From positions 26,163-90,162 of IMG/VR virus record IMGVR_UViG_3300035670_000105: a DNA stretch of 64,000 nt; one strand, given 5' to 3'. Below, piece after piece: positions 7,965 to 15,552 of the stretch. The position numbers and the translations under genes were made by a program. Numbering within the stretch: the first letter of the stretch is position 1; each line of letters opens with the position of its first letter. The stretch comes from a virus. Below the pieces are notes generated by a model. It was not told the DNA's origin, made no database searches, and was given only the letters and a program-made list of their open reading frames with translations.

Positions 7965-7969
7965 TCTCC

Positions 7970-8167
7970 ATGTCTGACTGGTCAGACCCCCTCTGGCATC
8001 AGCTCTACACCTCCCCCCATCAGCAGGCGATCCTCTCCGCACCCACCCCGCCCCAATCCCCCGACCCCGCCTACATCCAGATCCTCCAGCAGGCCGCCCA
8101 GCAGGCCGTCCCCCTGGAGGCCATCACCTTGACGGGGATCGATGAAACCGCTCGCGCCCTCGATTGA
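7970..8167 (+). CDS. Small hypothetical protein
   Basis: A 65-residue product (MSDWSDPLWHQLYTSP), Trp-rich at the start and Pro/Gln-rich later, with an acidic end. The ATG at 7970 is preferred to the in-frame TTG at 7958. The stop is 3 nt before the next ATG. No family recognised. Confidence 0.5.
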   Translation: MSDWSDPLWHQLYTSPHQQAILSAPTPPQSPDPAYIQILQQAAQQAVPLEAITLTGIDETARALD

Positions 8168-8170
8168 CCC

Positions 8171-8497
8171 ATGAGCTTTCGCGCTTCTGCCGGTGCCCGG
8201 CCCTTCGGCCGCGCTGCCCTCAGCGGCGGCAAGCGCGGACGCCCCACCGCCAATGCCACCTTCCAGTTCGCCGGCAGCGCTGAGCGCCTCAGCCCCCAGG
8301 CCCAGCGACTCATCGCCTCCCAGCGCTGGAATGAACAACGCGGACGGGAGAAACCGGAAACCGCTCCCCAGAACCGCTCCATCTCCTCCGGCGCAGAGAT
8401 CTCCGCCAGCCGCGGCACCTACCGCAGTGAACGCCGCTTCGCTGGTGAACAAACACCCTTCTCCACCGGCTCTGCCGCTGCCAATCCCTTCTCCTGA
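8171..8497 (+). CDS. Small basic hypothetical protein
   Basis: A 108-residue, Arg/Ser/Ala-rich and probably disordered protein. GGKRGRPTANATFQF resembles an AT-hook-like basic patch (GRP within KRGRPT), which may indicate DNA binding. It ends 4 nt before the dCTP deaminase start. Another frame is open across the same stretch, but it lacks a good start and merely extends the deaminase upstream. Confidence 0.5.
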   Translation: MSFRASAGARPFGRAALSGGKRGRPTANATFQFAGSAERLSPQAQRLIASQRWNEQRGREKPETAPQNRSISSGAEISASRGTYRSERRFAGEQTPFSTGSAAANPFS

Positions 8498-8501
8498 TTC
8501 C

Positions 8502-9083
8502 ATGCTCAAGAACGACACCTGGATCCGCGAGCAAGCTGAACGGGGCATGATCGCCCCCTTTACCCCTGAACTCATCCGCCGCGTCGACAATCACGCCGTC
8601 ATCTCCTACGGCCTGTCATCCTTCGGCTATGACCTCCGCCTCTCCTCTGATCAGTTCCTGATCTTCCGCCACATCCCCGGCACCGTCATCGACCCCAAGG
8701 CGTTCAACTCCGCCAACCTGGAGCGCGCCGTCTTGCATCACGACAGCAACGGCAGCTTCTTCATCCTTCCGGCCCACTCCTATGGCCTGGGCGTAGCACT
8801 GGAGCGACTGGAAATCCCCAACGACATCACCTGCCAATTCATCGGCAAGTCCACCTACGCCCGTTGCGGACTCATCGCTAATCTCACGCCCGGCGAAGCC
8901 GGCTGGCGCGGACATCTCACCCTGGAGTTTTCCAACTCCTCCAGTGCTGACTGCCGCATCTACGCCAACGAAGGCATCGTCCAGGCGCTGTTCCTGGAAG
9001 GCGAGGCCTGCGCTACCTCCTACGAGGACCGCCAGGGCAAGTACCAGGATCAACCTGCAGCCGTCACCCTCGCCCGCGTCTAG
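8502..9083 (+). CDS. dcd: dCTP deaminase
   Basis: Deaminates dCTP to dUTP, feeding thymidylate synthesis. The product is 193 residues, the normal length for Dcd. It starts MLKNDTWIREQAERGMI and carries the family core: YGLSSFGYDLRLS, IDPKAF, the STYARCGL loop and the catalytic-glutamate segment TLEFSNSS, then AQAL-like GIVQALFLEG. I chose the ATG at 8502 because homologues begin there; the frame is open upstream. It shares the early region with a dNMP kinase, which points to phage control of nucleotide pools. Confidence 0.93.
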   Translation: MLKNDTWIREQAERGMIAPFTPELIRRVDNHAVISYGLSSFGYDLRLSSDQFLIFRHIPGTVIDPKAFNSANLERAVLHHDSNGSFFILPAHSYGLGVALERLEIPNDITCQFIGKSTYARCGLIANLTPGEAGWRGHLTLEFSNSSSADCRIYANEGIVQALFLEGEACATSYEDRQGKYQDQPAAVTLARV

Positions 9084-9312
9084 GCAGCTTCCGCTCCTTC
9101 ACCTCCTCCAGCTCCTTCGCCATCCACGCCGCGCTGCGCAGAATGCTGCTTAACGGCTGGGCTTTCAAGTCCCGCTCGTGGCAGTAGCGCAGCGCAATGC
9201 GGATCCCCTCGGCAGCATTGCCATTGCCAATCACCCGCGCTGCTTCCATCTCCTGCTTCGTCATCCGCAGCGTGTACGACACGCCGCTGGGAATGGGTAC
9301 GCCTCTGGCCAT
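9064..9312 (-). CDS. Small hypothetical protein, possible ribbon-helix-helix/MobC-like
   Basis: An 82-residue product. VSYTLRMTKQEMEAARVIG followed by NAAEGIRIALRYC has the beta-strand plus two-helix pattern of ribbon-helix-helix DNA-binding proteins. The ATG at 9312 overlaps the stop of the preceding gene as ATGA. Its end overlaps the convergent dCTP deaminase by 20 bp. Confidence 0.5.
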   Translation of the reverse strand: MARGVPIPSGVSYTLRMTKQEMEAARVIGNGNAAEGIRIALRYCHERDLKAQPLSSILRSAAWMAKELEEVKERKLPRRGRG

Positions 9313-9551
9313 CACTCCGCCCTGCTGAACACCTTGCTGCTGGTGTGCAGCTGCGGCACTCGCCACACCACCCCATCGCCATCGATCAGATGCAGATGGG
9401 GGCAGCCCAGCCACAGCTCGCCGCCCACCACCTTCAACGGCTCGGCATGTCCCAGTGCATGCACGGTCCGGCCCAGCTGCCAGCGCCACGGATGAACCAC
9501 ATCATGGCCTGGTGTCTCCGCAATCCGCTGCCGCTTGCTGCGTTGTGCCAT
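9312..9551 (-). CDS. Small hypothetical protein
   Basis: A 79-residue product starting MAQRSKRQRIAETPGHDVVHPW, with predicted beta strands (LWLGCPHLHLIDGDGVVWRV). The ATG at 9551 lies inside the preceding gene, and the frames overlap by 50 bp. No family recognised. It belongs to a tight minus-strand run of overlapping genes. Confidence 0.5.
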   Translation of the reverse strand: MAQRSKRQRIAETPGHDVVHPWRWQLGRTVHALGHAEPLKVVGGELWLGCPHLHLIDGDGVVWRVPQLHTSSKVFSRAE

Positions 9552-9789
9552 GGCTCTCGTCCTCCAGAAGTGGTGATTGATCGGTGCATTCCGGCCGTGT
9601 CGCCGGTGGCCCGCGGAGGGCCTCCGCTGTGACGACCACCTGCTGGGCCTCCAGTTCATCCGCGACGGCACGCAACGCCGCGGCCATCCGCTCACTGCTC
9701 GACAACGGAAGGGCGCCATGCTGCAACCCCCAGTAGGCCTGTAGTGCTGCACTCAGCACCTCCTGGTGCCGCAGGTAGGCGGTGCTCAC
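9502..9789 (-). CDS. Small hypothetical protein
   Basis: A 95-residue protein with an Ala-rich helical first half (SSERMAAALRAVADELEAQQ). It starts with GTG, overlapping the preceding stop by 3-4 nt. The C-terminal 17 codons overlap the next gene. No family recognised. Confidence 0.5.
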   Translation of the reverse strand: MSTAYLRHQEVLSAALQAYWGLQHGALPLSSSERMAAALRAVADELEAQQVVVTAEALRGPPATRPECTDQSPLLEDESHGTTQQAAADCGDTRP

Positions 9790-10025
9790 AGCAACTCCTC
9801 CTTGAACGGCCCATCGGCCAGGTACACCTGCTCGATCCCGTCCGCGTCAAACCCGTAGCGCACCACCGCGTCAGGGCAGCACACCTCCTCCACTTGGGCC
9901 GTGTACCAGTGATGCAGGCAACGGCCGCAGCGGCGGCGGCGGATGATCACGCCTTCGCGACTGATCCGCCGCTTCAGCACCTTCCCCTTGCCGCCGCACT
10001 TCGGGCAGCTCACTTCTACGTTCAT
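9786..10025 (-). CDS. Zinc-ribbon protein, NrdR-like N-terminal fold
   Basis: A 79-residue product. CPKCGGKG, then RRRRCGRCLHHWYT, form a four-cysteine zinc ribbon. The Arg-rich strand between them resembles the zinc ribbon of the NrdR regulator, but the ATP-cone domain is absent. It may bind DNA or RNA. The ATG at 10025 overlaps the preceding gene by 4 nt. Regulation of nucleotide genes is a guess only. Confidence 0.6.
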   Translation of the reverse strand: MNVEVSCPKCGGKGKVLKRRISREGVIIRRRRCGRCLHHWYTAQVEEVCCPDAVVRYGFDADGIEQVYLADGPFKEELL

Positions 10026-10390
10026 GGCGTCAACTTCGGGCTGAATGGACCGACCTTGGAGCGCCACACCGCCACCGGCCGGCGATGGCAGGCGCGGCGA
10101 AAACTGCGGCGGTACATCCCCGTCCACTCGATCAATCCTTCCCGTGCCGCCTGGCGCACAATCGCCCCCATCGCCCGTGGCTCCGGTGTGCTCACGCCGA
10201 TCTCGCCGAGCCGAAACCAGATGTCATCAGTGGAGAACTCACTGCGCTGCAGTGCCAGGGAACGCAGCACGCCAGCAGCGGCGTCCTTCCATTGCGGATC
10301 AGCGCCGCGTTCGGCCGCGTCAATCGCAGACTGGACGGCTTCGTCCATCCCCTGTGTCGCCCGGGACTGGAGACTGATCGACGGTTCCAT
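10022..10390 (-). CDS. Winged-helix-like DNA-binding protein
   Basis: A 122-residue protein. Residues about 33-110 (QWKDAAAGVLRSLA, FSTDDIWFRLGEIG, RAMGAIVRQAAREGLIEWTG, then CHRRPVAVWRS) show the helix-helix-helix-wing pattern of a winged helix. Proteins of this type are common in phage replication modules. It starts directly after the dNMP kinase stop. DNA binding is inferred. Confidence 0.55.
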   Translation of the reverse strand: MEPSISLQSRATQGMDEAVQSAIDAAERGADPQWKDAAAGVLRSLALQRSEFSTDDIWFRLGEIGVSTPEPRAMGAIVRQAAREGLIEWTGMYRRSFRRACHRRPVAVWRSKVGPFSPKLTP

Positions 10391-10999
10391 TCAGCCCTCC
10401 AGCTGCCGCACCAGCTGCCGCGCCTGCAAGGCCAGATCGGCGATGCTCCCGCCATTCCAGATGTCGGCATCGAACCGCCACTGCGCCAGGCCGCCTTCAG
10501 AGGCGTGGGCCAGCACCGTGTCATCCGTCACGCCAGTCGGCCGGCGGATCTGCACCATCACCCCACCAGGCAGCGTCTCGATCAGCGCTGCTTCATTGGG
10601 GAAGCGAACGTCATCAGCGACGACGGATGTGCCTTCGCCCAGGAGGCGCTCCACCTGGCCTTGCCAGCAGCGCAGCCACAGCTCGGGATGCACCTGCTGC
10701 CTCCCCCATTCCGTGCCCAATGTCTGCAGCAGATGCCGCGGCGTGACGCCATCGAGCGCATCGAGCGGCACCTCCTTGCGCACGCTCAGCAGCTCATCGA
10801 TCAGCTCATCGGCGTAGCCCACCGCCTGCAGCAGCAGCCGTGCCATGGCCTTCAGGGTGCCGGCGAATGGCACCCGCACAAAGCCGTCCTCCACCAAAGC
10901 CTGGGCGAAGGTGCTCTTGCCGCTGCCGGGCACCGGCGAGTAGAGCCCGAGCACCAGTGGGCGGCTGCGCTCGGGATAGGGCGGGAGGGCCATCACCAT
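10391..10999 (-). CDS. Deoxynucleoside monophosphate kinase
   Basis: Phosphorylates dNMPs to dNDPs to supply DNA synthesis, as in the phage dNMP kinase family. The 202-residue product has a P-loop YSPVPGSGKST, a PFAGTLKAMARLLL helix, LLQTLGTEWGR, the acidic VVADDVRFPNEAALI motif and a basic IRRPT loop. These segments are in the family's order. The ATG at 10999 overlaps the preceding gene; an in-frame ATG at 10993 is equally possible. It pairs functionally with the dCTP deaminase. Confidence 0.85.
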   Translation of the reverse strand: MVMALPPYPERSRPLVLGLYSPVPGSGKSTFAQALVEDGFVRVPFAGTLKAMARLLLQAVGYADELIDELLSVRKEVPLDALDGVTPRHLLQTLGTEWGRQQVHPELWLRCWQGQVERLLGEGTSVVADDVRFPNEAALIETLPGGVMVQIRRPTGVTDDTVLAHASEGGLAQWRFDADIWNGGSIADLALQARQLVRQLEG

Positions 11000-11283
11000 G
11001 GCTCCCCCGCGCCCGCCAGGGCCTCCTCGATGGTGAGCTGCCGGCGCTGCTGCTGAACGGCCTGCTCCTCCTCCGCCAGTGCCTTGGCCTCTGCCTCAGT
11101 CTGCAGTTGGGTGATGGCCATCCGCTCGGCCGCGGCCACCACATCGCCAAGGAAATGCGGTGCCAATGCCAGCGCTGGACCGCTTCCCATCTCGATTTCC
11201 ATCACCGTGAATGCCGTCGAGTACATCCGCACGATCTCGGTTGCCGCGCTCTGGAACTGGCGCGCAAAAGCGTCATCCGTCAT
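10993..11283 (-). CDS. Hypothetical helical protein
   Basis: A 96-residue acidic, Ala/Glu/Gln-rich protein, probably one helical hairpin ending in a coiled coil (LQTEAEAKALAEEEQAVQQQRR). Both ends overlap neighbours by 4 to 7 nt, which suggests translational coupling. No family recognised. Confidence 0.55.
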   Translation of the reverse strand: MTDDAFARQFQSAATEIVRMYSTAFTVMEIEMGSGPALALAPHFLGDVVAAAERMAITQLQTEAEAKALAEEEQAVQQQRRQLTIEEALAGAGEPW

Positions 11284-11867
11284 TGGCCGCCAGGGGGTTG
11301 CTGGAACGCGCCGGCCATCGCTTGCCGCTGCCGCCGGGCGAACTCCTCCTGGGCGTTGCGCGCTGCGCTGAACAGCTCAGCCGGCGATGCAGATGCCGCC
11401 TGCTGCGGTGTCATCCCGAAAGCAGGTTGGGCAGTGGCCATCACCGGGTAGCCAACTGGCATCACCGGCGGCGTGGCCACCCGCTGCCGCAGCTCATTCA
11501 CCTCAGCCGCAGCGCGGGAGGCGAAGGTTTCCAGCTGCTCCAGCTGAGCCACCATCCTCTTGGCCGCCTCCGCCTGCCGGGCCTGGAGGTGGCCGAACTC
11601 CTTCAGCGCCGCCTCCTGCTCAGTCGATGCGCTGCGCAGCGCGTCGACATCAACGCAGAGTTGATCAAGTCGCCGGTCCTGGCTGTCGACCTGCTGCTTC
11701 AAGGCCGCATGCCCAGCCCCGAAGCGCTCCAGGGAGGCCTGGCCCACCACCGAATCCGTGGCGAGTTGCTGGCGCAGCTCGCTCACATCGCGGCGGCCGA
11801 TCATCACCCCACCACCGAGGGCGCCGCCGCCAAGGACAAGGCCTAATGCAAACGCAAGTGGATCCAC
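11280..11867 (-). CDS. Membrane-anchored coiled-coil protein
   Basis: A 195-residue product. Residues about 5-24 form a Gly-rich membrane segment (FALGLVLGGGALGGGVMIG). A long heptad-like coiled coil follows (to about residue 125), then a Pro/Gln/Ala-rich tail. This resembles spanin-like or membrane-tethering proteins, but no lipobox is seen. It stands in the same run as the M15-like peptidase, so a role in the envelope is possible. Confidence 0.5.
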   Translation of the reverse strand: MDPLAFALGLVLGGGALGGGVMIGRRDVSELRQQLATDSVVGQASLERFGAGHAALKQQVDSQDRRLDQLCVDVDALRSASTEQEAALKEFGHLQARQAEAAKRMVAQLEQLETFASRAAAEVNELRQRVATPPVMPVGYPVMATAQPAFGMTPQQAASASPAELFSAARNAQEEFARRQRQAMAGAFQQPPGGQ

Positions 11868-11920
11868 ACCGTCAGTTGAAGACTGCGTGAACTGTAGTCC
11901 GAACAGGCAAGCCTGCCAGC

Positions 11921-12100
11921 CTACACAGCAACTTCACTGCGAACCTTGGCCGATGGCGGCTGCTTCCAGGCCTCGGTTGACACCAGCCGCCGCAGATCCG
12001 GCCCCTCATCCGGGTTGCCGTCATGGCCGAACGCCTCACCGGCAAAGCGCGGCACATAGCGCCGGCGAGCCCCCCTGTTCGCGGACTGCTGCTGCTTCAT
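11921..12100 (-). CDS. Small basic hypothetical protein
   Basis: A 59-residue Arg/Gln-rich protein (MKQQQSANRGARRRYV). Its ATG overlaps the TGA of the peptidase gene as ATGA, which decides the start over an in-frame ATG at 12112. The gap from here to the next gene (11868-11920) holds nothing I can identify. Function unknown; probably disordered. Confidence 0.45.
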   Translation of the reverse strand: MKQQQSANRGARRRYVPRFAGEAFGHDGNPDEGPDLRRLVSTEAWKQPPSAKVRSEVAV

Positions 12101-12939
12101 CACGCGCTCCAATGACGAACCTGTGCATCACGCACCTGGGGCAAGGACACCCCATAGGCCCTTTGCCAGGACAGTGTTCCCGCCTTCGCCATCTCGGGAT
12201 CCACCTGCGGCAAAGGCCCCACCTGCACGCCACCCAGCGCGCCGCGGCTCACCGGCTTGAACGAGCCATCCGGCAGCGATGCAGCCGGTGGCGTCGGCGG
12301 CGGCAGGCTCGCCAGCGGTGCATTCACCCCCGCCGCCGCCAGCATCGGCGCCGCCAGCTTCGGGTTGGCCGCGGCCCATTGCTTCATGTCCTCCCGCTCC
12401 CAGTACGCCGCACTCATCGGATCCCGGCTCCGCCCCGGATCCCCCGCAGCCGCCCTCCAGTCCGCCGCCGCCGCCGCCAGGGGCGGACTCGATTCCTGGG
12501 TGGCTGTGGTGGGGGCAGCTCCCGGGGCGGGGGTGGCATTGCCCGGGTTGGGCAGTGCCATCGCGTAGCTGCCATCCGGCTGCTTCCACCGGCCCGTTCC
12601 CAGGTACTCCAGCTGCTGCGCGTTCAGGCCTGGGCGGTCCTTGCGTTTGGCCAGGTGCACATGCGTGCCATGGCCCGCATCGCCAGGACCAAGCACCTCA
12701 TCGAACGTGCCCAGCTCACGCGCCCTCTGCATCAGGCGCTTCGTGCGCTCCTGCCAATGCAGCGATGGCCCGCCTTCGTACTCGGGCCCTTCATCGGCGC
12801 GGTGATCGGTGACATCGATCGCCTCGTCGTGGTAGTGGTACGAGTTCTCGGCATGCTTGCCGACAGGGCCAAACGCCTTGTGCTGCCCGACGCGCAGGCC
12901 GTAACCCTGCAGCGCCTTCCCGATGTCAACGATCGGCAT
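12100..12939 (-). CDS. M15-like zinc peptidase domain protein, possible endolysin or virion hydrolase
   Basis: A 279-residue product. The first 98 residues hold the zinc and catalytic pattern of M15-type D,D-peptidases: YHYHDEAIDVTD (His35, His37, Asp42) and GHGTHVHLA (His93, His95). The rest is Pro/Ala-rich and probably disordered, ending in a short conserved-looking helix. It may cleave peptidoglycan cross-links during entry or lysis. It is separate from the GH73/C39 enzyme at 21.4-22.6 kb, so the phage has at least three candidate wall hydrolases. Confidence 0.65.
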   Translation of the reverse strand: MPIVDIGKALQGYGLRVGQHKAFGPVGKHAENSYHYHDEAIDVTDHRADEGPEYEGGPSLHWQERTKRLMQRARELGTFDEVLGPGDAGHGTHVHLAKRKDRPGLNAQQLEYLGTGRWKQPDGSYAMALPNPGNATPAPGAAPTTATQESSPPLAAAAADWRAAAGDPGRSRDPMSAAYWEREDMKQWAAANPKLAAPMLAAAGVNAPLASLPPPTPPAASLPDGSFKPVSRGALGGVQVGPLPQVDPEMAKAGTLSWQRAYGVSLPQVRDAQVRHWSA

Positions 12940-13255
12940 CGCTCTCCTCCTCTTCGCACTCGGCTGTGTCGATCAAGCCGTCGTTGAGGAGCACATCGAA
13001 GGGCAGAAACCCTTCTGGGTACGCCACTTCCAGCTGGATGTCCATCGCCTGCAGGTGCTGGCGCACCACCTCCCTCTCCACCAGCCAGCCCCGCCATGTC
13101 GCCACCAGCACATGGCGCAGCTCCTCCTCATCCAACTCGTCGATCTGCAGTTCGACGCTGCGCAGCAACAGCTGGGCTGTTGGTGGCAGCAGTTCATCCA
13201 ACCAGGGACCGACACCCGTGGCGTCATCACCAAAGGGAACCGATTGCAGCTCCAT
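12926..13255 (-). CDS. Hypothetical acidic protein
   Basis: A 109-residue acidic helical protein ending in a run of Glu and Asp (ECEEEESDADR). The ATG at 13255 is favoured over a long upstream extension because the promoter-like element sits exactly 20 nt before it. The 3' end overlaps the peptidase gene by 14 nt. It heads the 9-13 kb minus-strand operon and is divergent from the sigma factor. Confidence 0.6.
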   Translation of the reverse strand: MELQSVPFGDDATGVGPWLDELLPPTAQLLLRSVELQIDELDEEELRHVLVATWRGWLVEREVVRQHLQAMDIQLEVAYPEGFLPFDVLLNDGLIDTAECEEEESDADR

Positions 13256-13275
13256 GGACAGTGCGCTGTTGGCCT

Positions 13276-13285
13276 GAGGGTAGGG
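13276..13285 (-). promoter_or_regulatory. Promoter-like element CCCTACCCTC before the 9-13 kb minus-strand operon
   Basis: Sense strand CCCTACCCTC, 20 nt before the ATG at 13255 and back-to-back with the sigma-factor gene. It would drive the operon running from the acidic protein down to the gene beside the dCTP deaminase. Confidence 0.45.
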
Positions 13286-13362
13286 AAGGTGGCAACTGAA
13301 GTTGTTGCTTTTCACGCCTGTTCCATTCACCCTGTCGACTACAACGCCTTTGACACACACCG

Positions 13363-14253
13363 GTGTCCACCGACTTTCTCAGTCGCACCGCCGCCCGCTA
13401 CCCCCTGCTGCGCCCCGACGAGGAAATCGAGCTGGGGCGCCAGATTCGCGCCTGGCAGGATCATCCTGACGGCCCGGACCAAGCCCCTGCTGCAGTGCAA
13501 CGACGGGGCAGGCGAGCGCAGGATCGCTTCCTCCTCTGCAACCTTCGCCTCGCGCACTACATCGCCCGCCGCTTCAACAATCGCGGTGTGCCGATGGAGG
13601 ATCTCGTCCAGTCCGCCACCGAAGGGCTGCTGCAGGCCGTACGCCGCTTTGAGCCGGCCAATGGCTTTCGCTTCTCCAGCTATGCGGTGTGGTGGGCGCA
13701 GCAGAGCTGCCAGATCGCCGTCGCCACGCAGGGCGGCGCCCTCAGGCTTCCCACCACCGTCAGCGAGGGATTGCGGCGTGTCGCCCGCGCTGGCGCTCGC
13801 CTGCGCGCTGAACTGAACCGCCCACCAACCGACGCCGAGATTGAAGAAGCGGCCAACCTCAAGCCCGGCCAGCTGCGCAATCTCCGCGCTGCCGCCAGGG
13901 CGGCGGACACCCGCTCCCTGCATGACCACGCCAGGCAGGGGGGCGGCTCCGATCCCAGCAGTGGAGACGCCACCTGGCTCGATCTCCTCGCTGACGACGA
14001 CCAGCACGCCAAGGAGCTGGAGCAGCGCGATCTCAACCGCAGCCTGCGTCAGCTGATTGAAACCACGCCCACTCTCACTCCCCAGCAGCGGGAGGTGCTG
14101 CGATGCCGTTACCTGACCCCCACGCCACTGACCCATGTGCAGATCGCCTCGCGGCTGAACATCAACCGGGACACCTGCCGCAGGCTGGAGCGCAGCGCCC
14201 TGACCGTGCTCAAGGCGCGGGGGGTGCGGATCCGGGTCTTCCTGCCGAGCTGA
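13363..14253 (+). CDS. Phage-encoded sigma-70-family factor (cyanobacterial group 2-like)
   Basis: A 296-residue RNA polymerase sigma factor. Region 1.2 (YPLLRPDEEIELGRQIRAWQD, about 13-33) is followed by region 2 (FLLCNLRLAHYIARRF, VPMEDLVQSATEGLLQAV, FRFSSYAVWWAQQSCQIAV, 56-120). Region 3 follows (RLPTTVSEGLRRVARAGARL onward). Region 4 ends the protein (LTPQQREVLRCRYL, THVQIASRLNINRDTCRRLERSALTVLKA). All promoter-binding regions are present, so it should recognise both -10 and -35 elements or an extended -10. It is transcribed away from the late genes and heads the 13-19 kb plus operon. It is the best candidate for the protein that reads the CCATACCCTC elements. The start is a GTG with a weak ribosome site. 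Confidence 0.9.
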   Translation: MSTDFLSRTAARYPLLRPDEEIELGRQIRAWQDHPDGPDQAPAAVQRRGRRAQDRFLLCNLRLAHYIARRFNNRGVPMEDLVQSATEGLLQAVRRFEPANGFRFSSYAVWWAQQSCQIAVATQGGALRLPTTVSEGLRRVARAGARLRAELNRPPTDAEIEEAANLKPGQLRNLRAAARAADTRSLHDHARQGGGSDPSSGDATWLDLLADDDQHAKELEQRDLNRSLRQLIETTPTLTPQQREVLRCRYLTPTPLTHVQIASRLNINRDTCRRLERSALTVLKARGVRIRVFLPS

Positions 14254-14273
14254 TTCAACCCCTGGAACTGCTG

Positions 14274-14549
14274 TTGCTGGCTGCCCCGCATGGGCAATGG
14301 CAAGGCGCTGCGTGCAGCTACGGCCTGGTACTGGAAGTGCTCAGCCTCAGTGAGCGGGCCCTGCGTCAGAGCGGGCTGCACACCAGTGCCGGCCAGCTGG
14401 AGGCCCTGGCGCGGGAGTTTCGCCGCCAGCGGCGCAGCCCACTGCTGATGGGCGATCTACCGCCACAGCGGCAACGGCAGATCGATGCGCTTCCCGTCCG
14501 CGAGCCACGCCAGCGGCGGCGGCGGCTGCCGCGCATCAAACCGCAGTAG
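14274..14549 (+). CDS. Hypothetical protein
   Basis: A frame of about 91 residues following the sigma gene. It begins with a Leu/Ala-rich segment, continues with GLVLEVLSLSERALRQSGL and AGQLEALAREFRRQRR, and ends in an Arg/Gln/Pro-rich tail. There is no ATG in a sensible place, and the TTG at 14274 is only a guess at the start. Codon usage matches neighbouring genes. Function unknown. Confidence 0.4.
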   Translation: MLAAPHGQWQGAACSYGLVLEVLSLSERALRQSGLHTSAGQLEALAREFRRQRRSPLLMGDLPPQRQRQIDALPVREPRQRRRRLPRIKPQ

Positions 14550-14613
14550 CGCACGGGCGGTTGTGCCAATGACCGCTCCGCCTGTTAGCTTTGCGTGCAG
14601 TTGCCCTCCTGCC

Positions 14614-14835
14614 GTGCCCGCCCGCCGCGCCACCCGCAGCGCCACCTGGGCCACCACATCCCAGTTGGCGGAAGAGATCGGCGTCTCCACTCGCACCATC
14701 CAACGGCTGCTCAGCCGCGGCCTCTTTCAACCCCAGGTGCACTGGCGGCCCATCAATCCCCTGATGGAGCACAGCCCCCGGCTGTGGCATCGGCAGCGTG
14801 TGGCCCAACTGCTCTGGAGCACTCATGAATCCTGA
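14614..14835 (+). CDS. Small HTH protein, excisionase-like
   Basis: A 73-residue protein. TSQLAEEIGVSTRTIQRLLSRGLF is a MerR/excisionase-type winged helix-turn-helix. It is followed by aromatic and basic residues (PQVHWRPINPLM). I place the start at the GTG at 14614 just before the domain; an ATG at 14569 is also in frame. It may be the excisionase for the integrase 5 kb away or a regulator of this operon. The last codons overlap the next start. Confidence 0.55.
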   Translation: MPARRATRSATWATTSQLAEEIGVSTRTIQRLLSRGLFQPQVHWRPINPLMEHSPRLWHRQRVAQLLWSTHES

Positions 14836-15130
14836 TCCGGCGCTGCTCGCCGACGACCGGTCCCGCGTCCTGCAGCTCGCTGCGCTACCTGCGCCGGACG
14901 AGCTGGCCTTGATTGACGCAGCGCGGCTGCTGATGCGCTACAGCCTGGAGGGATTCGGCAGTGATCTCCACCATCAACTGCAGGCGGTGATCGAGCACTG
15001 GGGGCTGACACGCCTGCAACTGCACGAGCGCACCCGGGCGCTCTGGGCCTCTGGTTGGCGACCCCGTCAGGATCCCGCCCAGCAGCTGGATGGCGTCAGC
15101 ATCGGCTCTGGCGCTGATGTCGGAGGTTGA
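14825..15130 (+). CDS. Hypothetical protein
   Basis: A 101-residue Leu/Ala-rich helical protein (LIDAARLLMRYSLEGFGSDLHHQLQ). The ATG at 14825 overlaps the end of the HTH gene by 11 nt. The stop is 2 nt before the first gene of the mosaic paralogue cluster. No family recognised. Confidence 0.5.
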   Translation: MNPDPALLADDRSRVLQLAALPAPDELALIDAARLLMRYSLEGFGSDLHHQLQAVIEHWGLTRLQLHERTRALWASGWRPRQDPAQQLDGVSIGSGADVGG

Positions 15131-15132
15131 CG

Positions 15133-15552
15133 ATGACTGAACCGAACCTCCGTGCGCTGTGCGCTGAGCTGTTGAGCGCTATGGATAAGCTTTATAGGCA
15201 GTCCGTGACAACTCCGTATTCTCAGACGATTGAAATTGACGGCATTCGACACGCAATCCCTATCGGGAAAGATATTCTTGCTCAGGATGCTGTTTATGCG
15301 GACTTGATGGACCGCGCCCGCGCCATACTGGCCCAGCCCGAGCTGCAGGGGCCAAGTGATGAAGCAATCATGCGACTTGCATGTATTTCGCTTGGCTATG
15401 AGTACACTCCATCTCTGCTCTCCAGTCCAGAAAACGACATTGGAGCACTGGACGCATTGCCCTCGGAGTTGCTGGCCTTCGCCCGCGCCGTCCTGCAACG
15501 CTTTGGCCGCCCCGACATTGAGCCGGTGGCGCAGCAGCAGGAGGTGGAGTGA
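15133..15552 (+). CDS. Mosaic family A protein (short form)
   Basis: A 139-residue protein. It starts MTEPNLRALCAELLSAMD, continues with an ARAILAQPELQGPSDEA linker and ends FARAVLQRFGRPDIEPVAQQQEVE. The same start, linker and end recur in the next two genes. It lacks the long DUF551-like insert of its neighbours. The central part is more AT-rich (15.18-15.45 kb) than the conserved ends, consistent with exchange of the middle segment. Role unknown. Confidence 0.6.
   Translation: MTEPNLRALCAELLSAMDKLYRQSVTTPYSQTIEIDGIRHAIPIGKDILAQDAVYADLMDRARAILAQPELQGPSDEAIMRLACISLGYEYTPSLLSSPENDIGALDALPSELLAFARAVLQRFGRPDIEPVAQQQEVE

Noticed and set aside
10085-11056. 323-codon plus-strand frame opposite the dNMP kinase and winged-helix genes
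   Set aside because: The minus strand has a clear P-loop kinase and overlapping gene chain. The plus-strand translation is His/Arg/Pro-rich and looks non-biological.
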